A stretch of DNA of 64,000 nt from Mycteria americana (taxonomy: Eukaryota > Chordata > Aves > Ciconiiformes > Ciconiidae). Position 1 is the first letter of the stretch, and each line of letters begins with the position of its first letter. The notes under the pieces are model-generated. The model was given only the letters and a program-made list of their open reading frames with translations, had not been told where the DNA came from and made no database searches. Location: NCBI RefSeq assembly GCF_035582795.1, contig NC_134366.1, positions 27,823,661 through 27,887,660 of the forward strand, given 5' to 3'. This document shows, one piece after another, positions 47,101-62,100 of the stretch. The position numbers and the translations under genes were made by a program.

Positions 47101-50100
47101 ATTTTAAAAGTTAAATAAAAGTACTTGCATACTAACTGAGATGCATTTTAAATAAACTCTTTTCAGTCAGAAAACACTGCTTTTGAGCATAGCCCGATCT
47201 GGAATGCTCTTTTTGAACGCACATATTTATTTTAGACTTAATATGGGCAAAAACCTGAATTTTACAAGAATAATTCAACAACCAAAGAGATTGCACTTCC
47301 TGCATCTTGTTCCGCTGGAAGTTTCCATCACTGCTATGAGCTGCAGCATCACAGAAAACAGGGATGACAAGGAGCTGAAGAGGTCTCTTAACCCATCAGT
47401 TTGCCACAAGGCAGGATCAGTTATACCTGTGTCGCGCTTGACAGAAGTCAACCAATTCTTTAAAACTTCCAGGGACGGAATTCAACAGCCCCCCTGAAGT
47501 AGACTATTCCACTAGTTGCCTGGTACTGGGAGTCAAGAGTCCAACAACTGCTCATCTCGTTAATTCCACATTTAATGTCCCTTACTTCCAAATATTTTGG
47601 AACTGGAATTTGAAAAGAATTAGCTATTATAAATTCATACCAGCTCAAATGTAGAGGGGGAAAAATGTGTTCCATTTTAAACAAAATCCTTTGAAAGCAG
47701 TTTGGGTTAGAGGCAGTTCCAGCATTCTACCAATCTGGAAGCTCCTGGGCATGCCAATCTAGGGTGAGTTCCCCACATTTTAGGGGAAGGTCACATGTGT
47801 ATGCAGATGTCCACACATTTCCTGAGGGATCAGAAATTCTCTGTTTTCTTACAGGTGAACCCCCCAAATTCTCTTCCTCTGTAGGATCCACGTGAATATT
47901 TGAGCTTTAGGAATCTTAGTAAGCCTAGAATATCTCTGCTCAGTCTGAGAATCTAGCAAGTCTTACTAGCACGAGTCATTGTATTTCACACAGAAAATGC
48001 CATTATATATGGATTGTATTCTGACATGCAGAAGGTCAGGTTACAAAACTACAGGACTCTTAGCTAAATAATTCCTTTTACTCATATATATATATATATA
48101 CACATTAGCCATAACTTGTTGTCCTTTGTGGACAGCAGGAGATACGAACCAACAATATGTATGTGATGCTTAGTTCTTTATAACATCAATATATTTACAC
48201 AAAACATTAATAGTGATATCTGGAGTTGGCCAAAGATAAACATCCCCTCTTTTAAGGGACTTGCAAAAAAAGAATACTTCAAAAATCTGACTCATCAGCA
48301 ACATTACCATGGCTAGCACTACTGTGGTAACCTGCTACTGGATTAAACTGGTGTGTGCCCTTGGACTTGTCAGCATTTTGAAACTTACCTGTGTCTTTAA
48401 CTTAGCTTTCGCTTTGGTCATGCTACTTTGGTCTGGACATGTCTGTCTTAAGATGTCAACTGCATAACAGTTTATAAATAGAAGTAGTCTTATAAGCTGG
48501 AAAAGCTCCAGCTAGTACAAAACTCAGTTGCTTGCTTGTTCTGGGAAAAGGAGATGCTCTGAGAATGTCACTGCAATGCTCTGCTTCTTAGTTTCTGACT
48601 TCCTATTGAATAGAGTATGCTTCTTAAAACATCTGTTTAAATACTGTAGGTATTTTACGAGTAACGATTTAGCTACTGGGAGAAACTGCTTTTTTTCCAG
48701 AGTGTGAGTTCTCAGAGCAGCTGCATGTTATTTGGTTTCATGAAGTATTTGTTTATATTTGATAATATTCTCAGGAAGTGGATTAATCAGTGTACTTGGC
48801 TTACATAAAAAATTTTATGTAGATATTTAGAAATAACTAGAGACTTCACTACATTCGGGCTATTTTTTTTTTTTAACAGATTTTGACTAAATCAGTATAG
48901 ATATAGTAATACTTTAAAAAAATGCTAAATCTATTTTTCCTACAGTGTGGGAGGTTCTTTTCAGAAGTTAGGAGAAATTCTTGGGTGGCTGTAGCATTCT
49001 CCCAATCATTTCATATAGAAGATTAAATTAGAAATTAAAATGGCTCTTTTTCTTTTTTTTTTCCTTCTTTTTTCTTTGTGGAGATCTGCAAAATAGATGG
49101 AAATATTGGAACTCGATACTAATGTCAAGTTTTGCTTGCACACATCTCTTGCTGTGGTCAGTTTTCCCAGAGTAAAATCGACCAAATTGGTCATTATTTT
49201 TATATAATGTGACTGGCTTTGCTACTTCATCACTGTTCAAAGTCAAGGGGCTTTTAATTATAACTCCTTGCATCATTTAATTTATGAAAAAGCAAATATA
49301 CGTTAAGTTGAATATTATATACTCCACATTTAAATGGTCTGTTTGAATGTAATTATCTGTCTAGACAGTTGCTTGGTCCAAAAGAAGTTGCTTTAGCAAC
49401 TTTAGCACTTTAAAAGTGAAGACTAAAGAAATAATCTAGCTTTATAGAAATAATGAAAAACAGCTACTAACGGAGCAATGCATCAGTTAATTAAGGCTCC
49501 TCAAGCATACAGGTTCTGAATTTCTTTCTTTATTTCTCCAGTGGTCTATCAAGATCCACAATGGCAGCAAGGAAGCCCTCACCCAATATAAAATCAATAT
49601 TACTTCGATTGCACCTCTCTTGGAAAAATTAGCAAAAAGTAGTGATGTTTACTGGGTCTTACAAGGTAAAGTAATGAACAGTAGGTAACAATTTGTACTG
49701 TCACTGTCTGTTGAATCATTATCTTGTAGGATACGGAAAACTTTGTCCATACTGCTTACTTGCAGAGTAAAAAGGGTGTTGGTTGAATTCCAGTCTGGCC
49801 TTTCTTACAGCCTTAACTAGCTGGTACCTAACTAGCTGTTACTAGTGGTGGAGATTTTGCAGCTCTTTCAGGAAAATCTTTTGCCTTCTGAACTCTTAAT
49901 TCTTTGTTAGCTTAATCTCAGACTCAATATGTCAGGTCTATTCTCCCTGTGCTGTGCTCCATATGTGCCTCCTGGGAGTCAAGAACACAAGTCCACAAAA
50001 CAGCTGTATTCCTGTGTTTGTGTTCAATTAAATTTTCAGATTACATAAATAATAGGAGAGGTTCAACAAGTGCATCCTCTCTATGTGTCTAGAATGAATA

Positions 50101-53100
50101 GACATACTCTAGAAAATATAGAGGATTTAAGTCTCTAGAATGAAACTTGCTTCTGTACATTGAGCACTGATGAGTTAAGATTAGGAGCTAGAAATCATGG
50201 TTCAGTATGAGTCTGTGATATTTTTAGTATGGCAGCAAGCTTCAGTTCTTTTGCTTTTCTTCAATAAAACTGAGGTATGTTTCCGTCACTGAACAATGAG
50301 CTCATAGGTAGAACGTGTTCCTGGTTTATCTGCCATAGAGTACAGCATTTTAGATTATGATCACCTCAGTTAGAAACATAGGCAGATTTTGAGCCCTGAT
50401 AGGAATATACCCAGCTGTACCCTTACAGTCACATCCAAGTTCTATCAAAGATGGTTCTAGAGGTTAACCTGAATCAACAGATTAATCTTCTCCCATTCCT
50501 TTCAAAACCATGGTTATCTATAACAGAAGCAGTTAGCTGTCAGACATGTCCCAGCATTCTGTTGATAAAGATCCAGTCCATTTAAGTCATCTCTGAGCTC
50601 TTTAATGGAACAAGTAAGAGGAAAAGCAGTCTGTAGACATAGAGTTGTCTAGACATTGATTGTACAAAAGTGGGCATTGGGGTAGCTAAAGTAAATCGAC
50701 TTACAGCTCATAGAGTGTGTTTCACCAGAGTTATGAACATCAGTAGCTTTTCATAGCAACTTACTGATCTCCAGCTGACCTTTTGATCTAGAATCCTGTA
50801 TAGCTTTGTGTTAAGCTCCACATAATTTCTGAAGCCTGCAGGCAATTAAGTGGTGTTCCATTCTTCTGAAAAACTGAAATTCTGCCATCAGTTAAACTGG
50901 AATCAGCAGGAGCAAGTGGAATACGCTTATGCATTATGACTTAGAGAAATGAGAAGCTGGTTTCTTCTGCAGTAACTAGAGAGTTTGAGATATTTTTTGT
51001 TTCCACGTGTCTATTCTGCTGTCTATCTTCTGTCCTCTTGGCTTTGGAGTCTTTCCTTGGGGAATTCCATTACTGAGAGAAGGCATGAGCAGCTCTGCTC
51101 TCCAGCATTATATGCTCTTCATGGCTTTGGGGAAATTAAACAGGCATTTATGTCTGGCTAAAGCTCTAATCTGTAAGTACATATGCATGACTGGGTAATG
51201 GCGATAAGAACATTTAATCATAAACAACTCTCATTACTACTCTAGTTACTGTAACAGTCACTTGTTCCTCATTGTACATTTTTTCTGTGACTACCTAAAT
51301 GCAAGTAGCCTGTACAACTTGAGCTAAGTATTTGTCAATAGAAGATTAACGCGCCCGTTCTTTGTCCTTTCAAATTCAGACCCTGTTTATGAAGACATGC
51401 TGAGTGAAAGTCGGAAAATGATCACTAATGAGAAAATAGATGCTTACAATGAAGCAGCTGTTCGTATTCTGAACAGCAGCTCCCGAAATTCCAAAGCTAA
51501 AGTTAAAGTGTTCAGTGTATCAAAATTAATAGCACAAGAAACTATCATGAAGTCTGCAGATGGCCTGCATCTCCCTGAATCAAGCAGAGATACAGTAAGT
51601 GTTTTTATCACTGGTCAAAGTCAAAAAGTAATAATAGTAAAACAAGATTTTAAGTGAATGTTCTGAAATGGCAAACAAAATGAATGTAATGAGAACCAGC
51701 ACATTCTTCAGGAAATTTTGTTCAGAACATCTCAATAGGTGGGAGGGCAGTCAGTTATATAGGATGTTTAAACAACATAATAGCAAACACATTAGTGCGT
51801 AGCTATTTTTAATCCACTAGATCTTTTAGATCCGGAGCGCAAACTTCATGCCTTCATCTGCCTGAATGAGTTGGAGTGATAATGATTTGTAAGCAGTGCT
51901 AAAAAATAAGTCTTAAATTTTTCTCTATGTGCCCATATAATTTTGTTTAGTAAGGAGTATGAAAAGGATAAGAAAACACACAATATACACCTTCCTGGTT
52001 GCATGGAGTGCCACTGACTTTATTTCTTATTTTATCTTTGACCTACCAATATATATATATATATATATATATGTGCATACAGTGAGCCCCTCAGAGTTTT
52101 GTAAGTCTGCCCTTCTTGTGACTGAGTTCTCCCACCGTGTCACTTTTAGTTCCACTCCTTTGCAGGTTTCAGTTGCTTTCAAGTATTAGATGAACTGAAT
52201 ATCATCTCACCACAGGTTTCAGTCTCATTGTCATGTTTTAGAAACTTTGATTACTGTGCCCCTTTAGGACCCAAGTTTGTGAGCTGTTTTTCATTTATAG
52301 TCCATTTAGCTCTTTATAGCTCCTTTTACAGCCAGTAGAGAGAACCCTTCTGTTGTAAGGATTAGGATTAGCTCTTTTTGCTTACCTCAAGAAGCTCAAG
52401 GGTTTCTTGTTTGGAAGAGATGTTTTGACTGTATTGTTGAATGGAACTAGGTATATGGGGGTACTGTGAACTTTTATCTGTGTAATGATAAGGGAGAATT
52501 GCATATGTTTTATGTCAATGCATGACCTAGACAAAAATTTCTTACAATTAAAATTTTAAATTTTTTATTAGAGATTAATTGACAAAACTGCCTATTTCTT
52601 TGACAGAATGCAATGATTCTTATGAATGTCTACTGCAATAAGATAATGAAGCCCATTGATGGCTCCTGCTGCCAGCCTCAGCCTCCTCTCACTCTGATAC
52701 AGAAGTTAGCTTTCTGTTTCTTTACTTTGTCCATTATTGGATATATAATTATCAATTTAATTCATCGGAATAATTTTCGGAAGAACAAATCATGCAGTGA
52801 TTTGGAAAGTGGAGAGGAGAAGAAACCTGCCATCAGCACTCCTAATGTTTCTACTTTAGAGATGCTCTTACACTCCTTCTGCAAACTTGGTCTAATCATG
52901 ACCTATTTTTATCTATGTGACAGAGCAAATCTTTTCATGAAGGAAAATAAATTTTATACACATTCATCTTTCTTCATACCAATCGTCTATATCTTGGTTT
53001 TGGGGGTATTTTATACCGAAAATACCAAAGAGGTAATGATCATGTTGACATCCTACTTACAACGTTGTTTCCCAGCTTGAGTGTAAATAACTAATTGCTA

Positions 53101-56100
53101 AATATTGAAAGTTAAATTTTCAAAGTCAGTATAACTCATCTGCAAAAAATGCACTCGCAAGCAATATAATGTTTGCATGGAATTAGATACAAAAGCTTTT
53201 GAAAGCATATGGGTATGAGTGCTTTTAGCCATTGTCACTCAGTCAAATTTGAAGTGAGCATAGCTCAGATACAAGAGAGTGTAGAGCACGTTAAAATCTG
53301 GTAGACCTGTGTCCACTAGACAGAAATCTTTTACAATTGAGACCTATTGACCCATAAAGTGGTTTATTGTTTTGAACTTTTTCTCCTCATTTTGTAGATG
53401 TTCGTTGTACTTTTTGGAATAGCAACACTCTTGTTTTGTTTTGCATTAGACTAAAGTGTTAAATAGAGAACAGACTGATGAATGGAAGGGCTGGATGCAA
53501 CTTGTTATTTTGATTTATCATATCTCTGGAGCAAGCACTGTAAGTGATTTGAATGTCTTGATTTTTTAAGTGGGAATGCAATTTGGGTATGTAACTTCAA
53601 AAGAAAGATAGTGCAAATGCATATTAGAGTTGAATAGAATAAATAACTCATGCTACTGTCCCTGTAGTTTTAAAAATGGTATTAGCAGAATTAGTTTTTC
53701 TCTCTATTTAATTGTAGATTTCATTGATAAGTGTTTTATGCATTCTTACACTGCAGTCTTATATTGCATTATTAGCCAATGAAAAAATATACTTGTTTCC
53801 TCCATGTAGAATATTATGTTAGTTTATTTTTAATTGCTAGCAATGCTTCAATTTTATGTTCAGAACCTGAAACTGCTGAAGGTAAGCTTTCAAAGATCCT
53901 TTCTTAACTCTCTTTTAACTGGTTACAGAATATGGAAAGTGTAGAGCAATAAATAGCAGAAACTCATTTTAACATTAGAGAGGTTAGGGCAACAAAAGAG
54001 CTTAGTAAGAAACAGGGAAATGCAGCATAATGTTTCTTTTCTTAGTTAAACCTGATTTACTGCAATGCAGAAAAAGCATAAAATACAGGGGAAGAAAGGA
54101 AAATCAAAGCATTTGCGTGGCCATTTATAAAAGGTACTTTATTTTTCTCAACAGTTTTTGCCTGTGTACATGCACATTCGAGTTCTGGTTGCTGCATATC
54201 TGTTCCAAACAGGTTATGGACACTTTTCATATTTTTGGATAAAAGGGGACTTTGGTGTATACAGACTGTGTCAGGTAAGAATATCTACTTACTGTTTTTA
54301 TAAAGAAATTAATTCAGATAACAAAATATCCATAATATATCCGTATTCCCTAAATAATGTGATATAAGATTACTTAACCAAGGTTTGCACATTAAAAATG
54401 GCTACTGTTTCTATGTAATCTGACCTGTTTAATTGGTAGTGTTTATCTAATACAAACATATAGCATGTAAATGATACTCGCAATGTTAAAAATGTAAGTA
54501 TGTAGCCTTTAAAATAGCAAGACAAATATTTTCCAATATATAGCAATGGAGTTTTCATTGCAGTAGCAATTTACAATATATAGCAATATACAAGTAATGA
54601 ACCAGGCAGGCTGGCTGGCAGTAAAGAGGGCAGTAAAAAGGCAGTAAAGAGTATCATTGACAACAAATGTATTTGCTGAATCTTCCTAGATTTATTCTAT
54701 AGTCACTGGTGAGTAAGAGGTTTATGTGGATAGCTGTGATGTTCTGAATCACCCTCTGGAACAGCCTTTCTCCAGTGTCCTGGTTTCGGCTGTGATAGAA
54801 TTAATTTTCTTCCTAGTAGCTGACATAGTGCTGTGTTTTGGATTTAGGATGAGAATAAGGTTGATAACACACTGATGGTTTAGTTGTTGCTAAGCAGTGC
54901 TTACACTAGTGAAGGACTTTTCAGCTTCCCATGCTCTGCCAGGGGCACAAGAAGCTGGGAGGAGGCACAGCCAGGAGAGCTGACCCCAACTGCCCAAAGG
55001 GCTATTCCATACCATACGGCGTCAGCCTCAGTATAGAAACTGGGGGGAGTTGGCCAGGGGGCAGCAATTGCTGCTTGGGGACGGGCTGGGCATCAGTCAG
55101 TGGGTGGTGAGCATCACTTGTTTGTACATTCTTTTATCATTATTATTATTATTATTTTCTCTTCCTCTGCTGTCCTATTAAACTGTCTTTATCTCAACCC
55201 ACAGGGTTTTACTTTTTCTTTGATTCTCTCCCCCATCCCACGGGGGGGGTGGGGGGGAGGGTGAGCGAGCAGCTGTGCAGTGCTTAGTTGCCGACTGGGG
55301 TTAAATCATGACATCCAGTTACTATGGAGAATAGATAGGTGGTGTGAATGTTCTCATCTGTTCTCCCCTTTTGGCATTGGAACTTAGCCATTAGAAATAC
55401 TTAATTTTGCTTCTCTTACCTTGTTCTTATAACATCAGTCTGCTCCACGTTGATATTTTCCCACGCGTTTTTTTTTTTTAATTATTAGTATATTTCTATT
55501 AGGGTTTTCTTTATACAAGTAGATAAATGTTTGGTGAATCTAAGAGTCAGTTATGTACAGAATTTCTTTTTTTGTCCTCTTCTATGAATATAGGTAATTA
55601 TTCAGCAAGTTATTCAGCACATTGGTTTCCTTGCTCCCAGCATGGCAAGTCTTCATGTAGATGGCGCAAATGTTGTCTTGTCTCTGATGTAAATTGAAGT
55701 CATTTCCACTTGCTTAAATTGTGAAAGGTTTTAATTTTTGTATGCATTTTGGATTTTTTCCGCACTTGTTGGTGAAATGAAAAACTCTCCGGTGGGTTAG
55801 TTGGGGCCATTAATAGTGTCCCGAAGCACTTGTGGTATCTTTCTTTCCTTCAGATGAGTGATCTTTTGGATCCATTAAAGAAACTCTTCACATTTCTATT
55901 TTATTAAGTATGCAACTCTTTTGCATTGAAGTACATTAGTAATGCACGAACAAGTGGCATCACTGTAGTATTTGTTACCTCTTTCAAGACATAGCAAAGT
56001 ATCACCAAATATTGTATATGACTTTTTCTTTCATTCTCAACTGAGAATTTGTTGGGTTGGTTTTTTGTTGGGACAGTGAGTTCTGTGTAACAGTACGTTT

Positions 56101-59100
56101 AACCATTTGATATATAGACTATGGTTGGAAATACCACACCCCTCTACTGTTTTTCTTTTAGAAACAGATGAAAATTTCACAAACTTATCAGATGTATCTG
56201 CTTCCTTTGAAAAACAAATAGGCAGGTTTTGGGTTTTTGGGGTTGGGGTTTTTTGTTTTGTTTTGTTTTGTTTTAATTTAAAAACTGGTGTTTTGCTTGG
56301 TCCAAAAGCCTTTTCAGTTACGGGTTTGAGTTTTCAGATCAAAATGCAAAACAGGGACAAAACAAATACTTTCCAGTCAGCTATATTGATTCTATGAGTT
56401 GTTTTCTTTTCCAAAAACAGTGTATTGTAGCCTACATTTGTTAATAAAGAAAATGAATTTTCACACCATAACAGTACTGGAGAACATACCTATTTTTGTG
56501 GTTCCCGTCCCAGGTTTTGCAGTGTGTGCTGTAGCAGTTTAAAAAAATAAAAATAAAAATAAATCTTTAATTGCTGTTAAGTGTTATATTGTCATGTAAC
56601 TCAGGTCATCGTGCTTATTAAACGTATGACTACAGCCTAACTCCAGCACTGGTAATGACATTACCCTAGCTATGACTGAGCTAGCCCGGGTGCTATGGGA
56701 GTGAAAGCACAGAGGCGTTAACAGGATCCAGCAACTGGAATACTCAGTCCCCAGCCTGGAGTCAGTTCTATTTTACCCTATTTTCATTGCTATCTCTACC
56801 CAAGTAGGCCAGCATAGGACAGGTCCACTACTACATAATCAGCCTGCAGTCTTATATTGCATTATTGATGTTTCCGAGATACTTACCTGTGTTTCAACTG
56901 AAATATAATCAGCATGTGAGATGTAAAATAGTAGATATTTTTGTATAGTGCTAAAGAAACATGTCCCCCGTGTCTCTCAGCTTTGCCTCCCAGTTTATAT
57001 ATCGTCTGTCTTCTCTCCTCTGACTCCTTCCAGGTTTTATTTCGTCTCAATTTCTTGGTCGTGGTACTGTGCATAGTGATGGACCGACCTTACCAGTTCT
57101 ACTACTTCGTGCCATTAGTCACTGTCTGGTTTATGATCATTTATGCCACCTTAGCTATATGGCCTCAAATAGTCCAGAAGAAAGCAAATGGTAAGACTTC
57201 CCCCCCCTTCTGCTATAAAACATTTGCATGTTACTTCGAATGATAACCATACAGAAAACGGTATTGTTAGTACACCTCAGTCTCCTTTTAACATAGTCAA
57301 AATATGTTAAACAGCTGTTCACAGAAATATGGTTTGTCATGGGTGAATTATATCAGTTGAAAAATGTAACAGCTGATAAGTAAAGTCTATCTCTAATTAC
57401 AGTCATATTAGAATACTTTTTAATAGGTTTTGACCATCAGAAATGTGTTTTATCAAGAGCTGTAATATTACTGAATGCAAACTAAGAACATAGGTTACGC
57501 TGTCTATGCTAGCTGAGATTGTTGCTGTAGCGTACTAATGGGTTCAGCATGAACAGTCAGCATTCAGACTTTCCCATTCTGCATTGCCAACGTGTCTCAT
57601 CCATCTTGAGCGCTAATTCTGCCATATCCCGCCAAATAAAAACTTGGGGTTTGCTATCTTAGTAGCTTAGATTAAGTGAACTATCAGAAGTATGTCTTGT
57701 GATACGGAGATTTTAAATAAAAATTAAAGTGGAATCCCAGTTTATTTTATGCATTGCAGTTCACTGAAGAGCTGTCATTATGTGGTTAATGCTTATTATT
57801 TAATTCACCTGATTTAGAACGAAAACCTTAAGAGTCTTTGATCCTCCTTCCCAGTTGATAGAGTAATACCCAAATTTTATAGTCTGCAGATATGACAATG
57901 AAATATACCAAATGCATGCTAGGAATAGATGCTGCAAAAATATAATTAGAGGGTAGTTTTACAAGGTATCTTGAAGGCAAATAGCTCCAATATTCTTTTT
58001 TTTATTCTTCAAAGGCACTTCTGTTCCAGATAGAGAAATGACGATTGAGTACTTCAGAGCAATAGTGTACTGTGAAACTAGAAAATCTTTCAATGACAAC
58101 TTTCACTTGTTCATGTCCCTGGTTACAGCTGCCAATTTATATGGAGAGAGAGAGAGATGATCTCTGTTGCGATATTGAGGCTTGAGTAGAGCTTAATATC
58201 AGTTGACAGCTTTGAGGAGCAGTTTCTCAGGCTTGTCTTAACAAGATACTTGCCCTTAATGACCTGCAGTTGAGCTTTGGAGTACAACTGGTACCTCAAA
58301 GTTTAATAATATATGCTCTACTTATTTCACATGGCAAAAGCTGTTGGGCATTTTGTTTTATTTATTTATTTTCATTCACCTAGAATAAGGACTGCCTGTG
58401 CAGAGTGTTTGGGAAAGCAGAGGCTTTAAAATAGTGTTTCTGGTTGAACACCTAAATTCTCTTCTTTCTGTATGTATGTTGTCCCTGTTTTAGACATGAG
58501 GCTTAATTTAGGATTAATAGGTTGTTAATTGCTGTGAATGTTTATTTTAATTGCTTAATGTAAAATTTAATATGTAAATGTAGATAGTGATAAAATATTG
58601 CCGGTAATATTTGAACATTTATTTATGAATGTATCTATTACTAATCATAGCTACGCTAAATAATTGGCAATTACTATTTAATGTGTCCTGGGTTTTGCTA
58701 TTGAAAAATTGATGAATCTGTACTGATTAATTTATTTCTTCCTCAGGGAACTGCTTATGGCACTTTGGTTTACTGCTGAAACTGATTTGCTTACTGACAT
58801 GTATATATTTTCTGTCATATTCTCAGGTTTGTAAATTTTGACTATTTTTATCCTTAACTACCTAAGAGTGTATTACCTATCTCTACTTTTTAATGTGCTC
58901 CTAACTTGTCTATTTGCTCGTGTATCATAAATACAGAAGAAAAAAAAATGGAACCTTTCAGTTGTTTTTCATATTTGAATTGACGTGAACGCTGGAAAAA
59001 CCACAATTCTGTGTCTTACTCGTTTGTAACGCTTGCATGTTTCCAGTATACTACTACAAATGTAATAAATACAAAGGTCTGTGCTTTGGTTTTGGGGTGG

Positions 59101-62100
59101 GGTTTTTTGATGTGCTTAAAGTTACTGGGTTTTGCTAGCATATGGTGATACATATGGTGATATGGTGATAGGAACATCTGTGTCTCTTAGAGACCTGGTG
59201 TTGACTTTGATACCTTATCAAAAGACTGGTTCTCATGCTAAATTAGCAAGTTACTGCATGCTGTAAGTATAGCTGCCAGAAATAAGGGCAGAGTTTGTCA
59301 CACCAGGATTTTACAGGGAGGTTTGTGTGGTTTTAATCCCGTTGAACTGTAGTCTTCTGTACAGTATGCATTCATTATCCCAACACATCAATGGATCTCT
59401 GCCTTTAAGCCTGCAGTACAAAATGGAAGGCGTGCCAATACCTTTATGGGAAGCAAAACTGAAACCTTCTCTCATCTGAAGAAGTATTTTGGGGTTTTTT
59501 TTTTTCTTTTGGCGGGGGGGAGTGCCTTCTAAGGACCCTGTTATTTTGGTAATGCCACGTAGCTAGTGAAATAGGGATGTGATAATATTAAAAGACAGCA
59601 TATTGATTTAAGTTTAGTAAATATGGTTGACATCAGTGTTAATGTTTTTGCCATGTTTTTTTTTTACAGGGCGCATTTGAGAAGATATTTTCTTTTTGGC
59701 CACTGTCCAAGTGTTTTGAACTGAATGGGAATGTCTATGAATGGTGGTTTAGGTGGAAGTTGGATCGCTATGTATGTAATCATTTCATAAATTTATACTG
59801 TTCTTTTAAGTGTATTTTTTAATTTGGGGGGAGGGAGGGTTGTTTTCCTTTCCTCCAGAGAAAGCAGGAGTTTGTCCCAAGGGATTTTTTAATAGAAGAC
59901 TAGCCTAGTCTTCTATTAAACATCCACCTTAATTCTGCAAATGTCTGTCAAAGCCTTTCTTAAAAGATGGATGTTGATTTATTTGCTGCTGGATCCTGCT
60001 TGGTTTGCTTTTAAGAAACAAAGTCAAAGTGACCTGGATTTGTCTTTTCTCAAAAATTTTACTGCAAAAATTTAACACCTGTAGCACTTCAGGCTATTGA
60101 AATACAAGGCAAATTATTGTGGTGGCTTTCTTAATAATATTTTTGGAAGTTGTATCAATTAAGGATATATTTCTTTTAAGGTAACCTTTAAAACACTTTA
60201 AAATCAGGGTCTTGATGCCCAAACCAGACTGTTCTTGCACATATTTTTAAACGGTTTTCCAGTGGGAAAGTACTTTCTTTCCAGTTACTGACCCTACAGT
60301 GTGGGGGAATAGAACAGGGAAACACTGGTCTTTTTTTTGCCTTCTTGGTAAGGTAAGTGGAGTTTCTAAGGTGGGAGCATTCATCTGCGAACCTTATCCT
60401 TAATGGGATCACCTGCACACTTCTCCCTCTGGCAGTCTTCAGTAACTGAAATTTGCAGAGCAAACAGTTGTCACATCCTGGGGCGTTCCCATCTGCGGCA
60501 CACACTGCGTTGTGACATTTCAGACTTGGAGCTTTGTTGCTTGTGAACAGTGTGTATTCTGTGATGCTGCTAAAGAGGAAGTCCCAAAATAAATACAGAA
60601 GACAAGCACCACATGGGCCTGAAACAGCATCGTGTTGCTAGCTAATGAGAACTTGGCATAAGATCATAAAACACTGTTGAAGAATTGTGTCTATGAGAGA
60701 GGGAAGCACTTATAGTGCTTCTTGAATGTTTTCACCTGCCAACTTGGGAGAAGGCCAGAGACTCATGGTTTTTCCCCAGAGAAAGCCCTTTTCAATGCTG
60801 GCATAGATTGCAGAGGAAATAGTAGGTACTTGAAAGCTTCTTGAAATTTCATTGTCATGTCTTTAATGCTGTGTGAAGCATTAGTAAGAGTATTTGTAGT
60901 TTTTGGGTTGAGTTAAAAATGCAGCTTATGACAACCTAGTGTAGAAAGCCTATTTTTGTTTGCTTCAGTAAATCTGGGAAAGGACCTTTTGACACCTAAG
61001 CTTTGGTATTACAAATAGTTTATCCTGTAGCATTTCTGTTAAGAGTTTGTACCTGAAGTACTTGTAAAAGCCATGAAATATTCATTGCATTCTGTTTGTC
61101 TTTTACAGGTGGTTTTTCATGGGATGCTGTTTGCTTTTATTTATCTGGCATTGCAGAAACATCAGATGATATCAGAAGGAAAGGGAGATCCTCTTTTCTC
61201 CAACAGAGTTTCTAATGTTTTATTATTTATTTCAATTGTATCCTTTTTGGTACGTACCTAGTATAACTAGTATCATCAGGTTTGTAAATCCCTAAAGAAG
61301 AAGTTTTCTGAAGTTCTTGTTTAGAAAATACATTGATTTAAAAAAATAAAATCTTGATCTGGAGATATTTCAGCTGTGTTTTTGTGCACAGCCCTACCTG
61401 TCTACTCACTAAAATATTTTTCCTTGCAGTCAGCTGTAAATGAAAACATCATAACTCTTTCAGTTCATTGCAAAGGTTACAAGAAAATTGGATCATAAAA
61501 ATAATATGGTAGATACTGCAGCTCTTGTCTCCACTCTTGATTGCTTGTCTATTTGTGATGAAAAAATTGCCAGCAGTATGGCTGTATCTTGGGCTATGAA
61601 TAAGTATGGTATTCATAGGTTGCAAAGAAGAACTTGAGAGAAACACAAAACTAAGCACAATGTAGTTTTTTCTATTACTGTTCCACATCTTAGTGAACCA
61701 GCTACTACTGAAGCACTTCAAAATAGCTTACCTCTTGTTTCATTTTTAAATGTTACATATAATTGCTACACAGACTGATTTTTATATCTTTTAGACCTAC
61801 TCTATTTGGGCTAGTAGCTGTAAAAACAAGACAGAGTGCAATGAACTACATCCTTCGGTTTCTGTGGTGCAGGTAATTATAATTATAGTCCTTTTCCTTA
61901 CAGTGATAGAATCTAGTCTGTTCTTGTTTGGGCTTTTTTAAAAATTGTTTTTAAATACATTTTTGCTTTAGCATGGAATGTCAGATACTGAGCTTCATTC
62001 TCATGTCTGAAAGTGAAAAAGGCTTTAACTACATTGCTTGCTGTTTTTCATTGCCTTTAAGCACTGAAGTCGCATACTGTGATTATGCTTTTGATGAACC

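Noticed and set aside
47183-47497. A 104-codon open frame in CASD1 intron 6
   Set aside because: No similarity is recognised and it is not bounded by convincing splice signals that would keep the CASD1 frame.
55594-55691. A possible alternative CASD1 exon after ATATAG near 55593
   Set aside because: The sequence does not resemble CASD1 from other vertebrates, and exon 11 already joins exon 12 in frame.
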